Positions 17,506 to 26,678 of a stretch of 64,000 bases of DNA are shown here, in pieces (position 1 is the first letter of the stretch; every line of letters starts with the position of its first letter). The translations under genes were made by a program, and so were the position numbers. Location: the NCBI GenBank assembly GCA_963790875.1, contig CAWBQT010000003.1, positions 496,001 to 560,000 of the forward strand, given 5' to 3'. The notes beneath the pieces are model-generated. The model did not search any database. It saw only the letters and a list, made by a program, of their open reading frames with translations, and was not told where the DNA came from. Source of the DNA: AP-15 sp963790875. GTDB lineage: Bacteria > Pseudomonadota > Alphaproteobacteria > ATCC43930 > CGMCC-115725.

Positions 17506-18026
17506 CCGAACCGACCGGCCGCCGGTCGAGCTCGTGGTGCAGCCCCAAGAGCGAGCGGTTGCTGTCGGTTAGGCTAGCCGACCTTCGCCGCGACGGACCG
17601 CAAGGAGCGAGACGCGCCGATGCCGGTCGTTCGTCGCCCCCCAACAACCGAACGGCTCGATCCAAAGCGGCCGCGAATGGAGACGCACTAGTATACCTAG
17701 TGGCGGAAGCTACGGCCCCCCTGTCGTTTTCCCGCCCCAGGGCGTCGATCGAGGTAACCGTTGTTACCCGCGTGGGCTGACAGCGAGATGATGTGCCGCA
17801 TCGGGGCTCAAGTCATGGGAATGTGTCGAATGATCGGTCGCCGAGGCCGCGGAAGGCATTCGACCGGCAGCAAGCGAGCGTGGGAGGCAGGACGTCATGG
17901 AGCAGCAGCCAACCCGCCGCTGTCGCGGCAGTCGGGGTGACGGCCGTCGCCACCGCATTGCCGCGGCGCTCCGCTAGCTTGGTCGGGGCTGTGCAGGAGC
18001 CGGCCTACCGCACCGCCGGGGAAATG

Positions 18027-21000
18027 TTAAAGGCGCTGAGGTATCCTCCGGCGCCGTTGCGCCAACCGTCGGAAGCGATCGAGATAGAGGTAGATTACGG
18101 GCGTCGTGTAGAGGGTCAGAATCTGGCTGACGAGCAATCCGCCGACGATCGAAATGCCGAGTGGGCGGCGCAGTTCGGCACCCTCGCCGAATCCGATTGC
18201 TAGCGGTACCGCACCAAGCATCGCCGACATTGTCGTCATCATGATGGGACGGAAGCGTTTGAGGCAGGCCTGATAGATCGCCTCGCGCGAGCTCAGCCCC
18301 TGGGTGCGCTCGGCATCGAGTGCGAAATCGATCATAATGATCGCGTTCTTCTTGACGATGCCGATCAACAGAATGACGCCGATCAGCGCCACGATGCTGA
18401 ACTCCGTGTCGGTGGCAATCAGTGCCAACACTGCCCCAACCCCGGCTGAGGGCAGGGTCGAGAGGATCGTAATCGGATGGACATAGCTCTCATACAGAAC
18501 TCCGAGCACGATATAGACCGCGAGCAGCGCCGCGGTGATCAGATATGGCTCGTTGGCGAGCGATTGCTGAAAGACCTTAGCCGTTCCCTGAAAGCCTCCG
18601 TGGATCGAAGCCGGCATATCAAGCTTGCGCATCTGATCCTCGATTGCCGCAGTCGCCTGGCTGAGCGAAGCGCCTAGCGCGATATTGAACGAGATCGTCG
18701 CGGCGACCGATAGACCCTGATGGTTGACGGAGAGCGGCGTGTTGCTCGTGTCGAAATGAGCAAAGGCGGAGAGCGGGATCATCGTCTCCGCAGAGGTGGT
18801 GACCGCCGCACCTGTCGAGGTGGCGCCGTGCCTCCCATTTGCGAGTGCATTGTTGGCCAGGTTGCGCGCGCTCTCACCGGCTAGCTGTGTGGTTGCCTGG
18901 GCCGCGCTGACGCCACGCTGGGCCGGCTTGTTGGCAAACACTGTCCCGACCAGCGGCTGGGTTGCTTGCGTGCCGATGATCGGTCCGCCGCTGGTGCTGA
19001 CATAGATTTGGTTCAAGATTTCCGGGTTCTGCCAGAACTCGGGTGCTACCTCCATAATCACATGGTATTGGTTCTGCGCAGCATAGATTGTCGATACCTG
19101 GCGCTGCCCGAAAGCATCGTATAGGGTACTATCGATCTGACTAACAGTGAGCCCCAGCCTCGCCGCGGTGACGCGGTCGATGATCAGATTGATCTCGAGC
19201 CCACCTTGTTGCTGATCGAGATTGACATCCGTCAGGAGCGGCACTTTTCGCAGAGCAGCTTCGACTTTGGGGGCCCAGTAGGAAATCTCCTCGGTGTTGT
19301 CACCGAGTAGAGTGTACTGGTATTGGCTCCAATGTCCGCCGATCCAGATTTCCGGCCACACCTGCAACCAGGATCCAGCGGTCGAAATCTCGCTGAGCTT
19401 CCGGCGCCAGCCGGCCATGATCTGCTCGGCAGATACGGTGCGCTCCGACAACGGTTTCAGGGCCGCATAGACAAAACAGTCATTCGTCTGCCCGCCACCG
19501 GTAGAACCACTAACGGTCTCTACCGCCGGGTCATCGCGCAAGATTTCGAGAAACTCCGTCAGCTTCTGCTGCATCAGCTGAAAGGACGTGCCTTGGTCGG
19601 CGAGGAGGCCACCCATGATCAGCCCATTGTCCTGCTGCGGTACAAATCCCTTAGGAATAATCACAGAAAGATAAATGCCAGAGCACAGCGTCGTGAGCAG
19701 GCTTAATGTGACGAGACCTGGCCATTGCAGCGCCCGGCGCAAAGTGCGGTCGTACAGCCTCAGCACGGCCTCAAAAACACGCTCGCCCGCCAGGTATACC
19801 CGTCCGTGAGCATGTCCGCGCCCGTCGGCGAGCAGGTAGGCGCACATCATCGGCGTTATCGTCAGCGAAACGATCAAGGAGATCACGATCGCTACCGACA
19901 ACGTCATCGCGAATTCCCGGAACAACCGCCCGATCAGGCCCCCCATCAGCAAAACCGGCAGGAAGACCGCGATCAACGACGAGCTCATCGCAAGAACCGT
20001 AAAGACCACCTCGCGGGTGCCTTGCAAAGCGGCTTGCATCCGCGTCATTCCAGCTTCGATATGGCGCGTTACGTTTTCCAATACGACGACTGCATCGTCG
20101 ACGACCAACCCGGTCGAGATTGTCAGCGCCATCAGCGACAGATTGTCGAGACTGTAATGCAGCAGATACATCACCCCGAAGGTGCCGATCAGTGAGATCG
20201 GTACCACGACACTCGGGATTAAGGTTGCCCGCAGGTTGCGAAGAAACACAAAAACGACGAAAATGACGAGACTGGCCGCTATGATCATGGTTCGCTGAAT
20301 ATCGTGCAGCGATGCCTTGATCGTTAAGGTCCGGTCCATTGTCAAATGGATATCGATGGCACGAGGGATCGAAGCTTTGATCTGCGGCAGGACCGCTTTG
20401 ACGCGAGCGAGGGTGTCGATGATGTTGCCGGCCGGTTGCCGATAGAGAACCACCAGAACCGCTGGCCTGCCGTTCGAAAGCCCAAGATTGCGCAGATTTT
20501 CGACCGAATCGCGTACCTCCGCGACGTCGGTCAACCGCACCGTCGCGCGTTTGCGATAGGCAATCACCAGAGGCCGGTAATCCGCGGCGCGGTCCCCCTG
20601 ATCGTTGGCGTAGATCTGATAGAGGCGTTCGCTGTCTTCGACTGCGCCCTTGGGACTGCGGGCATTGGCAGAGGCTAGCGCAGCGCGTACGTCTTCAAGC
20701 CCGATCTGGTATTTGGATAGCGCCAATGGGTTGAGCTCGACGCGCACCGCAGGCAGCGAACTCCCACTTATCACCACCTGCCCAATGCCCTCGATCCGCG
20801 ACAGCGCTTGTTGCATCACCGTCGATGCGACATCGTAGATCTGTCCGCGCGTCAGCGTATCCGAAGTCATTGCCATGACGGCGATCGGAGAAGCGGCCGG
20901 GTTGACCTTGCGGTAGGTTGGGTTTCGCGGGAGGTTGGTTGGCAGATCCGCACGCGCGGCATTGATTGCTGCCTGAACGTCACGCGCGGCACCGTCTATG

Positions 21001-21299
21001 TCGCGATCAAGATCGAATTGCAGAGTAATGCGGGTCAAACCGACCATATTTTGCGACGCCATTTCGTTTACATCGGCAATGATGCCGAGATGGCGCTCGA
21101 GCGGCGTCGCCACGCTTGCCGCCATTACCTCGGGGCTCGCCCCCGGCATTGTCGCAAACACCGAGATTGTCGGAAAATCAATCTGCGGCAGCGGCGCCAC
21201 TGGAAGCTTGAGGTAAGCAAAAAACCCCGCAAGAGCGATGCCGAGGGTCACCAGTGTAGTCGCCACCGGACGCCCGATACATAACGCCGGCAGCTTCAC
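18027..21299 (-). CDS. RND multidrug efflux transporter, MdtC-like
   Basis: A 1090-residue inner-membrane proton/drug antiporter of the hydrophobe/amphiphile efflux family. The first transmembrane helix is PVATTLVTLGIALAGFFAYL; the TM4 proton-relay Asp-Asp pair is in STGLVVDDAVVVLEN near residue 405; the second half begins around VTLSLLTTLCSG and ends with VVGGLLVSQILTLYTTPVI. Between the late porter strands and MIPLSAFAHFD lies an extra Ala/Thr-rich stretch of some 65 residues (around 785-845), making it longer than E. coli MdtC (about 1025). Start is probably GTG 21299. No adaptor protein, MdtB partner or outer-membrane channel is adjacent, so partners must be elsewhere or lost. Confidence 0.9.
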   Translation of the reverse strand: MKLPALCIGRPVATTLVTLGIALAGFFAYLKLPVAPLPQIDFPTISVFATMPGASPEVMAASVATPLERHLGIIADVNEMASQNMVGLTRITLQFDLDRDIDGAARDVQAAINAARADLPTNLPRNPTYRKVNPAASPIAVMAMTSDTLTRGQIYDVASTVMQQALSRIEGIGQVVISGSSLPAVRVELNPLALSKYQIGLEDVRAALASANARSPKGAVEDSERLYQIYANDQGDRAADYRPLVIAYRKRATVRLTDVAEVRDSVENLRNLGLSNGRPAVLVVLYRQPAGNIIDTLARVKAVLPQIKASIPRAIDIHLTMDRTLTIKASLHDIQRTMIIAASLVIFVVFVFLRNLRATLIPSVVVPISLIGTFGVMYLLHYSLDNLSLMALTISTGLVVDDAVVVLENVTRHIEAGMTRMQAALQGTREVVFTVLAMSSSLIAVFLPVLLMGGLIGRLFREFAMTLSVAIVISLIVSLTITPMMCAYLLADGRGHAHGRVYLAGERVFEAVLRLYDRTLRRALQWPGLVTLSLLTTLCSGIYLSVIIPKGFVPQQDNGLIMGGLLADQGTSFQLMQQKLTEFLEILRDDPAVETVSGSTGGGQTNDCFVYAALKPLSERTVSAEQIMAGWRRKLSEISTAGSWLQVWPEIWIGGHWSQYQYTLLGDNTEEISYWAPKVEAALRKVPLLTDVNLDQQQGGLEINLIIDRVTAARLGLTVSQIDSTLYDAFGQRQVSTIYAAQNQYHVIMEVAPEFWQNPEILNQIYVSTSGGPIIGTQATQPLVGTVFANKPAQRGVSAAQATTQLAGESARNLANNALANGRHGATSTGAAVTTSAETMIPLSAFAHFDTSNTPLSVNHQGLSVAATISFNIALGASLSQATAAIEDQMRKLDMPASIHGGFQGTAKVFQQSLANEPYLITAALLAVYIVLGVLYESYVHPITILSTLPSAGVGAVLALIATDTEFSIVALIGVILLIGIVKKNAIIMIDFALDAERTQGLSSREAIYQACLKRFRPIMMTTMSAMLGAVPLAIGFGEGAELRRPLGISIVGGLLVSQILTLYTTPVIYLYLDRFRRLAQRRRRIPQRL

Positions 21300-21904
21300 C
21301 TCCGGGCCTCTACCGCAGCCAACTTGCTGCAAACCGGCTGAAGACACGATGGGTGCTCGGTGCCGTGACCATCTCAGCCGCCGTACCGCGAGGGCCCATT
21401 CCCCCGCGGCCATCTAAATACCCGCTTCTGATCCGGTCTGCGCCGAGAATATCCTCGGCAGGGTGAGTTTCGACGGTTTCCGGCCGATAGCCACATAGGT
21501 AAGCGGGCAGCGACCCGACGCGATCCGAACTTGAGCTCAGCCCCATGCATATGGAGCAAGAAGCGTCTCGCTAGGACGCGCAACCTCGGCCGACCAACGG
21601 AGTAAGCAACGAATGACCGCCCTCCACGCGACCGAGCCTCTCAAGCTGTCCTCGGGCAATGTCGGGAAAGGAGCAACTTGAGCGGTTCCGGCGGCCAAGG
21701 CTGATCGGCTGATGTCGGTTGAGTTAAGCGACCCTCGCCAGGTCCCTCCGGCAATGGGTGAGAGGCGCCATGAAGAGCGGCGCCCGCGGCGAAAGCAGTC
21801 GGTGCCGATTGATGGTTGACGATTAGGCGACGTGGGCTTCCGGGTCAGGCTCTCAGTCAGAAAATCTTCGGCCGCGGCAGTCTGAGGGCGGGCGGACCGC
21901 CGGC
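21300..21904. other. Intergenic, no gene supported
   Basis: About 600 bases upstream of the RND gene. The minus strand is partly open but encodes nothing resembling an RND adaptor or MdtB. No convincing operator or terminator seen. Confidence 0.4.
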
Positions 21905-23044
21905 TCAGTTCTTGAGGTGCGGCATCACCTCGGCGGCAAAGAAATCCATGTTCCGGCGCGTCAGCTCGTCCGACAGGATGCCGAATTGCAGGAGTGCCAC
22001 GAGGATGCCGAATTGGGTGCGCTGGCGCATTCGCTCGATCCCGTCGAGCACCGTCTTGGGACTGCCGATCAGCGCGGTGCCGCTCTCGATCAGGCCGTCG
22101 GCGGTCGCCTTGCCGCCGCCCAAATTTCTGCGACTGCTGATGAAATTCTTCATCGAGCCGATCGAGGTGTAGCCGGGCGGCATCAGCATCTCGAAGCTCT
22201 GGCGCAGGAAATCGTTGAACAAGGTCTCGACCGCCCGCCCGGCCTCGGCCCGGGCCCGCGCGTCGGTCTCGGCGACATAGATCGGGCAGGCCCAACCGAG
22301 CTGCCCCGGCGCCGCTTCATAACCGCAGCGCCGCGCCTCGTCGCGGTAGGAATTGTGGTAGCGGGCGACGAGATCCGCCGACGAAAAGGTGACGAGGAAT
22401 GGATATTTGCGGCGGGGATCGGCGGCCCAGGCGACGGTTTCGCTCGACCCCTGCGACGGGATCCAGACGGGCGGATGCGGGCTCTGAAAGGGCCGCGGCC
22501 AGAGGTTGACATAATGCAGGGTGAAATGGTCGCCGTCGAACGCGAACGGGCCGGGCTCGGTCCAGGCCCGGATGATCAGATCGTGCGCCTCGTGAAAGCG
22601 CTCGTGCGAGAAATAGGGGTTGGTGCCCGAGGAATGGTATTCGGATCCGATGCCGCGCACGAAGCCCGCGATGATCCGGCCCTTCGAAAGGTTGTCGAGC
22701 ATCGCGAATTCTTCGGCGATGTAGATCGGGTTGTTCACCAGCGGCAGGGCGCGGCCGAGGATCGCGATCTTGACCCGTTTGGTGCGCTGGATCAGCGCGC
22801 TGGCGACCAGATTAGGCGCCGGCATCAGGCCGTAGGCGGTCTGGTGATGCTCGTTGACGCCGATCGCGTCGAAGCCGAGCTCCTCGGCATAGACGAGCGC
22901 GTCGATGTGGCGCGCATATTCTTCGGCGCCCTTGACTGGATCGTAGAGACGGTTCGGCAGCACGACCCACGGCGAACGATATTTCGCCGCCTCGACGAGA
23001 TCGAGCGGCCGGTACGGCATCAGGTGAAAGGAGACGAGCTGCAT
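21905..23044 (-). CDS. LLM-class flavin-dependent monooxygenase
   Basis: A 379-residue bacterial-luciferase-like TIM-barrel oxidoreductase. Family marks: DAIGVNEHHQTAYGLMPAP near residue 60, IAILGRALPLVNNPIYIAEE near 95-115, and DNLSKGRIIAGFVRGIGSEYH near 120-140, the flavin-binding region. Such enzymes use FMNH2 or F420H2 with O2 to oxygenate small organic substrates. Its start ATG 23044 overlaps the stop codon of the upstream alpha/beta hydrolase by one base (TGATG), so the two are translationally coupled and probably act on the same substrate class. Confidence 0.85.
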   Translation of the reverse strand: MQLVSFHLMPYRPLDLVEAAKYRSPWVVLPNRLYDPVKGAEEYARHIDALVYAEELGFDAIGVNEHHQTAYGLMPAPNLVASALIQRTKRVKIAILGRALPLVNNPIYIAEEFAMLDNLSKGRIIAGFVRGIGSEYHSSGTNPYFSHERFHEAHDLIIRAWTEPGPFAFDGDHFTLHYVNLWPRPFQSPHPPVWIPSQGSSETVAWAADPRRKYPFLVTFSSADLVARYHNSYRDEARRCGYEAAPGQLGWACPIYVAETDARARAEAGRAVETLFNDFLRQSFEMLMPPGYTSIGSMKNFISSRRNLGGGKATADGLIESGTALIGSPKTVLDGIERMRQRTQFGILVALLQFGILSDELTRRNMDFFAAEVMPHLKN

Positions 23045-23823
23045 CAGGCGACTCCTTCGAGAAACGTGCAGACCTCGCGGGCGACGAGCGCCGCCCGCTC
23101 GACATGCGGGAGATGCCCGCAGCCCTCGACCATGACGAGCCGCGCCTGCGGCAGCCGCTCCTGCCACAACGCCGCATAGGCCGGCGGCATGATCTTGTCG
23201 TCGTCGCCCCAGACGACGAGCGCCGGCAATTTGACGCGGTGCAGCCATTTTTCGAGATCGGGGTCGAACCAGCGCGGTTGCCAGCCGAGCTTGGCCACAG
23301 TGAAGCGGTTGCGCAACATCACGTCGAGCTGCGCGGCATCGGGCATCAGCGCCAACACCCGGTCGGCAAAAGCCTGGTCGTGGTAGAGGTTGCGCACCGC
23401 CTCTTCGGGCCCCCAGATGAAATTGTCGCCGCAAGGCACACCCTTGACGCGGATGCCGGCCGGCGCCAGCTGGACGAGGCTCTTAAAGCGCGCGCGGTCG
23501 CGGATCAACATCTCGGCGGCAAGCCAGCCGCCGAGCGAATTGCCGATCAGATGGATCCGATCAAGCCCCGCCTCCTCGACGAGATCGAGATAGAAGAGCG
23601 CCAGGTCCGCGACCGAGCGGATCCACGGCGGGTCGTCGGAGCCGCCAAAGCCCGGATGCTCCGGCACCCAAACCTCGTAGCACTCGGCGAGCGCGTCGAA
23701 GAACGGCAACCATTGCGGCACGCCGCCAGCCCCGTGCAGGAACAGGACCTTCGGACCATGCCCGGCGCGGCGCAGCCTGACGCCGACGCCGCGGATCGCG
23801 AGTGTGCTCAGTTCAGCCGGCAT
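23044..23823 (-). CDS. Alpha/beta hydrolase
   Basis: A 259-residue hydrolase. VLFLHGAGGVPQW near residue 30 is the oxyanion loop, Ser96 in LIGNSLGGW the nucleophile, Asp in VVWGDDDKIMPP near 205 the acid and His in VEGCGHLPHVERA near 235 the base. It resembles meta-cleavage-product and related C-C or ester hydrolases. It is the first gene of a two-gene unit with the LLM monooxygenase, whose start overlaps its stop by one base. An alternative start lies 15 codons upstream (23868); I prefer ATG 23823, preceded by ggagcgg. Confidence 0.85.
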   Translation of the reverse strand: MPAELSTLAIRGVGVRLRRAGHGPKVLFLHGAGGVPQWLPFFDALAECYEVWVPEHPGFGGSDDPPWIRSVADLALFYLDLVEEAGLDRIHLIGNSLGGWLAAEMLIRDRARFKSLVQLAPAGIRVKGVPCGDNFIWGPEEAVRNLYHDQAFADRVLALMPDAAQLDVMLRNRFTVAKLGWQPRWFDPDLEKWLHRVKLPALVVWGDDDKIMPPAYAALWQERLPQARLVMVEGCGHLPHVERAALVAREVCTFLEGVA

Positions 23824-24041
23824 AGAGTCCGCTCCCTGTTCAAGCCGCCGCAGGCGGCGCGTCACCATAGCCCGTTACGCCGTGCGCGGCACTTGGCTTA
23901 CGCTGCGATTGCCGCTCGGGCGGTGTGCCGGTCGCGTTTGCGTTCGGCCGAGAAGCGAGGCGCAGGCGTGAGTTGCCCGCCGCACGCAATGACCTCTACC
24001 ATCGCCGGATGTGCCAATCGCCAACGGAAGCGAACCACGGA

Positions 24042-25577
24042 ATGATGATGTCGCATCCTGGAGCCAATCGGCCGACCCCGGCCGCACCGTTCGACATGGT
24101 AGTGTTCGGCGGCACCGGCGATCTCTCGATGCGGAAATTGATGCCGGCCCTGCTGCGCCGCGACATGGACGGACAGATCGATGCGGGAAGTCGGATAATC
24201 GGCATCGGCCGCTCGCCGATCGAGAACAGCGCCTACGCTAAACGCGTCGAGGAAAGCTGCCGCAATTCGCTGGAAGAGGAGTTCGCGGAGAAATTCTGGG
24301 CGGCTTTCGCCGATCGGCTGCGCTATGTCGCGCTCGACGCGTCCAAGCCGGACGGCTACCGCCAACTGCACGATCTGCTCGACGCCAAGGATGCCGGGGC
24401 TCATCCGGGGAGCGGAGGTTCGAGGCCCTCGCGGGTGCGCGTCTTCTACCTCGCCACGGCCCCGGCCCTGTTCGGCCCGACCTGCCAGCGGCTGGGGGAG
24501 GCCGACCTCGTCACCCCGGAGACGCGCGTCGTGCTCGAGAAACCGATCGGTCATGATCTCGCCTCGTCCAAGGCGATCAACGAGGCCGTCGGTGCCGTCT
24601 TCCGCGAAGATCAGATCTTCCGCATCGACCATTACCTCGGCAAGGAGGCGGTGCAGAACCTGTTGGCACTGCGTTTTGCCAATACGCTCTTCGAGCCGGT
24701 GTGGAACGCCAGCTGGGTCGATCATTTGCAGATCACCGTCGCCGAGACCTTGGGCGTCGAAGGCCGCGGCGACTATTACGACCGCTCGGGCGCGCTGCGC
24801 GACATGGTGCAGAACCACATGCTGCAGCTCTTGTGCCTGACCACGATGGAGCCGCCGGCGACCTTCGAGCCCGACGCCATCCGCGACGAGAAGCGCAAGG
24901 TATTGCGTGCGCTTCGGCCCTTCACGGAAGCAGAAGTGGCGACCCATACGGTGCGCGGCCAGTACCGCGCGGGCGTCGTCGATGGTGCGACGGTGCCAGG
25001 GTACAATGATGAGATCGGTCAGAGCGACAAGCCGAGCGCCACCGAAACCTTCGTCGCAATCAAGGGCGAAATCGCCAATTGGCGCTGGGGCGGCGTGCCC
25101 TTCTATCTGCGCACCGGAAAACGCCTGGCCGGACGCGGCTCCGAGATCGTCGTCCAGTTTCGCGACGTGCCGCACGATATCTTCCCGCTCGGCAACAAGC
25201 GCCTCGTTCCGAACCGCCTGATCATCCGGGTGCAGCCGGATGAGGGTATCCAACTCAACCTGATGACGAAGGTGCCCGGGGCCGGCGGCATGCGGCTGCG
25301 CCCGGCGCCGCTCGACCTGAGCTTCGCCGAGGAATTCCACGCAAGGTTGCCCGAAGCCTATGAGCGGCTGCTGCTCGATGTCGTCCGCGGCAATTCGACA
25401 TTGTTCATGCGCCGCGACGAAATCGAGGCGGCATGGAGTTGGGTCGAGCCGATCCTCGACGCTTGGGCAAATTCCAATGAGCTGCCCCGTTTCTACCCGG
25501 CCGGCAGCTGGGGGCCGTCCTCGTCGATCGCGCTGATCGAACGCGACGGCCGGACCTGGAGCGAAGACGCCGACTGA
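24042..25577 (+). CDS. zwf: Glucose-6-phosphate 1-dehydrogenase
   Basis: A 511-residue cytosolic enzyme oxidising glucose 6-phosphate to 6-phosphogluconolactone with NADP+ or NAD+, feeding the oxidative pentose phosphate and Entner-Doudoroff routes. The dinucleotide motif is GGTGDLSMRKL near residues 23-33; the substrate and catalytic site RIDHYLGKE is at about 194-202; EKPIGHDLASS near 166 and FYLRTGKRL near 350 are further family blocks. Several in-frame ATGs (24042, 24045, 24048) make the exact start uncertain; the upstream frame to 23925 is unlikely. The usual partners pgl and edd are not adjacent. Confidence 0.95.
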   Translation: MMMSHPGANRPTPAAPFDMVVFGGTGDLSMRKLMPALLRRDMDGQIDAGSRIIGIGRSPIENSAYAKRVEESCRNSLEEEFAEKFWAAFADRLRYVALDASKPDGYRQLHDLLDAKDAGAHPGSGGSRPSRVRVFYLATAPALFGPTCQRLGEADLVTPETRVVLEKPIGHDLASSKAINEAVGAVFREDQIFRIDHYLGKEAVQNLLALRFANTLFEPVWNASWVDHLQITVAETLGVEGRGDYYDRSGALRDMVQNHMLQLLCLTTMEPPATFEPDAIRDEKRKVLRALRPFTEAEVATHTVRGQYRAGVVDGATVPGYNDEIGQSDKPSATETFVAIKGEIANWRWGGVPFYLRTGKRLAGRGSEIVVQFRDVPHDIFPLGNKRLVPNRLIIRVQPDEGIQLNLMTKVPGAGGMRLRPAPLDLSFAEEFHARLPEAYERLLLDVVRGNSTLFMRRDEIEAAWSWVEPILDAWANSNELPRFYPAGSWGPSSSIALIERDGRTWSEDAD

Positions 25578-25586
25578 GTCGGGCTC

Positions 25587-26579
25587 TCACACCACCTGGT
25601 TGCGCAACGGCTCTTCGCCGCACCGCAGGCGCCCGAGATTGTCGCGCAAGATCTCGATCACGTTGTCCTCGTAGCGCCGGGTCTCGCCCGCGGTGTGCGG
25701 TGTGATTAGCACCTGCTGCATGGCCCAGAGCGGCGAGTTTGGCGCCAGCGGCTCGTCAGCCGTCACGTCGATGCCGGCGCCGGCGATTTGGCCCGCGGCG
25801 AGTGCCTCGACGAGCGCCGCCTCCTCGACGACCCGCCCGCGCGCGACGTTGACAAGATGCGCCGACGGTTTCATGCGCTGGAACGCCGCGGCGTCGACGA
25901 GGTTCAGGGTCTCCTCGGTCAGCGGACAGGCGAGGACGACGTAATCGGCCTCGGGCAGCAGCGACCCGAATGCCCGCATCGCATGCACCGCATCGGCAGC
26001 ACCGCTGTCGGCGGCGGGGTTGCGGCGCAGCCCGATGACGCGCATGTCGAAGGCTTTGGCAAGCCGGGCGAGCCGACCGCCGATCTGCCCGAGGCCAACG
26101 ACAACGAGCGTCTTGCCGCCGAGTTCGTCCTCCCGCCGGGAGAGATCGCCGATCATGCCGCGCCAGAGGCGCCTTTGCTGGTTGTCGCGCGCCTCGGGGA
26201 GCCGGCGGCTCAAGGCGAGGATCAGCGCCATCGCGTGCTCGGCGACAGCTTGGGCATTGACGCCGCGCGCGCTGGCGAGGCGGATGCCGCGTTGCGCCAG
26301 CGTTTCGAGCGGGAACTGGTCGGTCCCGGCACCGATCGATTGGATGAAGCCCAGCCGCGGCGCGCGGTCGAGAAGCTCGTTCTGCCAAAGCCCCGAAATC
26401 ACCAGCACATCGACTTCGCCGACGCGGTGCATCAGGCTCTCGGGGTCGCGCACCGCGAAACTGTGGATGCCGGTCGCGAGCGCCGCAAACCGCTCGTGCA
26501 GTTGATAGGCGACGTGCGCGAAGCAGATCGTGAGCTTATCGTCGGGCGGGATCACGGCGCTATCCCCCTTTTTCGTCAT
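25587..26579 (-). CDS. D-isomer-specific 2-hydroxyacid dehydrogenase
   Basis: A 330-residue NAD(P)-dependent dehydrogenase. The Rossmann motif is VVGLGQIGGRL (Gly162-Gly167 region); catalytic residues are Arg247 in VNVARGRVVEE, Glu276 in VTADEPL and His295 in ITPHTAG. This trio defines the glyoxylate/hydroxypyruvate reductase and phosphoglycerate dehydrogenase superfamily; the substrate is not predictable but the length fits GhrA/GhrB-like members. It is convergent with zwf, 9 bp apart, and lies downstream of the LLM operon with a palindromic repeat (26574-26638) just before its start. Confidence 0.9.
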   Translation of the reverse strand: MTKKGDSAVIPPDDKLTICFAHVAYQLHERFAALATGIHSFAVRDPESLMHRVGEVDVLVISGLWQNELLDRAPRLGFIQSIGAGTDQFPLETLAQRGIRLASARGVNAQAVAEHAMALILALSRRLPEARDNQQRRLWRGMIGDLSRREDELGGKTLVVVGLGQIGGRLARLAKAFDMRVIGLRRNPAADSGAADAVHAMRAFGSLLPEADYVVLACPLTEETLNLVDAAAFQRMKPSAHLVNVARGRVVEEAALVEALAAGQIAGAGIDVTADEPLAPNSPLWAMQQVLITPHTAGETRRYEDNVIEILRDNLGRLRCGEEPLRNQVV

Positions 26580-26638
26580 CCCGGCGCAGGCCGGGACCCA
26601 TGTCAGCCATAGGCACCGGCTTTCGCCGGTGTGACAAC
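26574..26638. repeat. Dispersed palindromic repeat, family B copy 1
   Basis: The segment gtcatcccggcgcaggccgg followed by gacccatgtc, then ggcaccggctttcgccggtg, forms short GC-rich hairpins. It resembles the sequence at 56099-56273 and the 'GTCATCCCGGC...GGGACCCA' repeats common in alphaproteobacterial intergenic regions. Confidence 0.65.
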
Positions 26639-26678
26639 ATCAGGATAGGAAACTCGCTGCGATCACCCTCTCACCACG

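Larger units (their letters stand above)
16954..18026. other. About 1.1 kb without an intact gene; cyclase/TPR remnants
   Basis: No intact gene is visible. Two short coding-like pieces stand out and are listed separately (17182-17290 minus; 17370-17505 plus). The rest, including 17560-18026, has only short frames with no ribosome binding sites or family resemblance. Confidence 0.45.

Noticed and set aside
23898..25340. A 480-codon minus-strand open frame
   Set aside because: Shadow of zwf, whose motifs are unambiguous on the plus strand.
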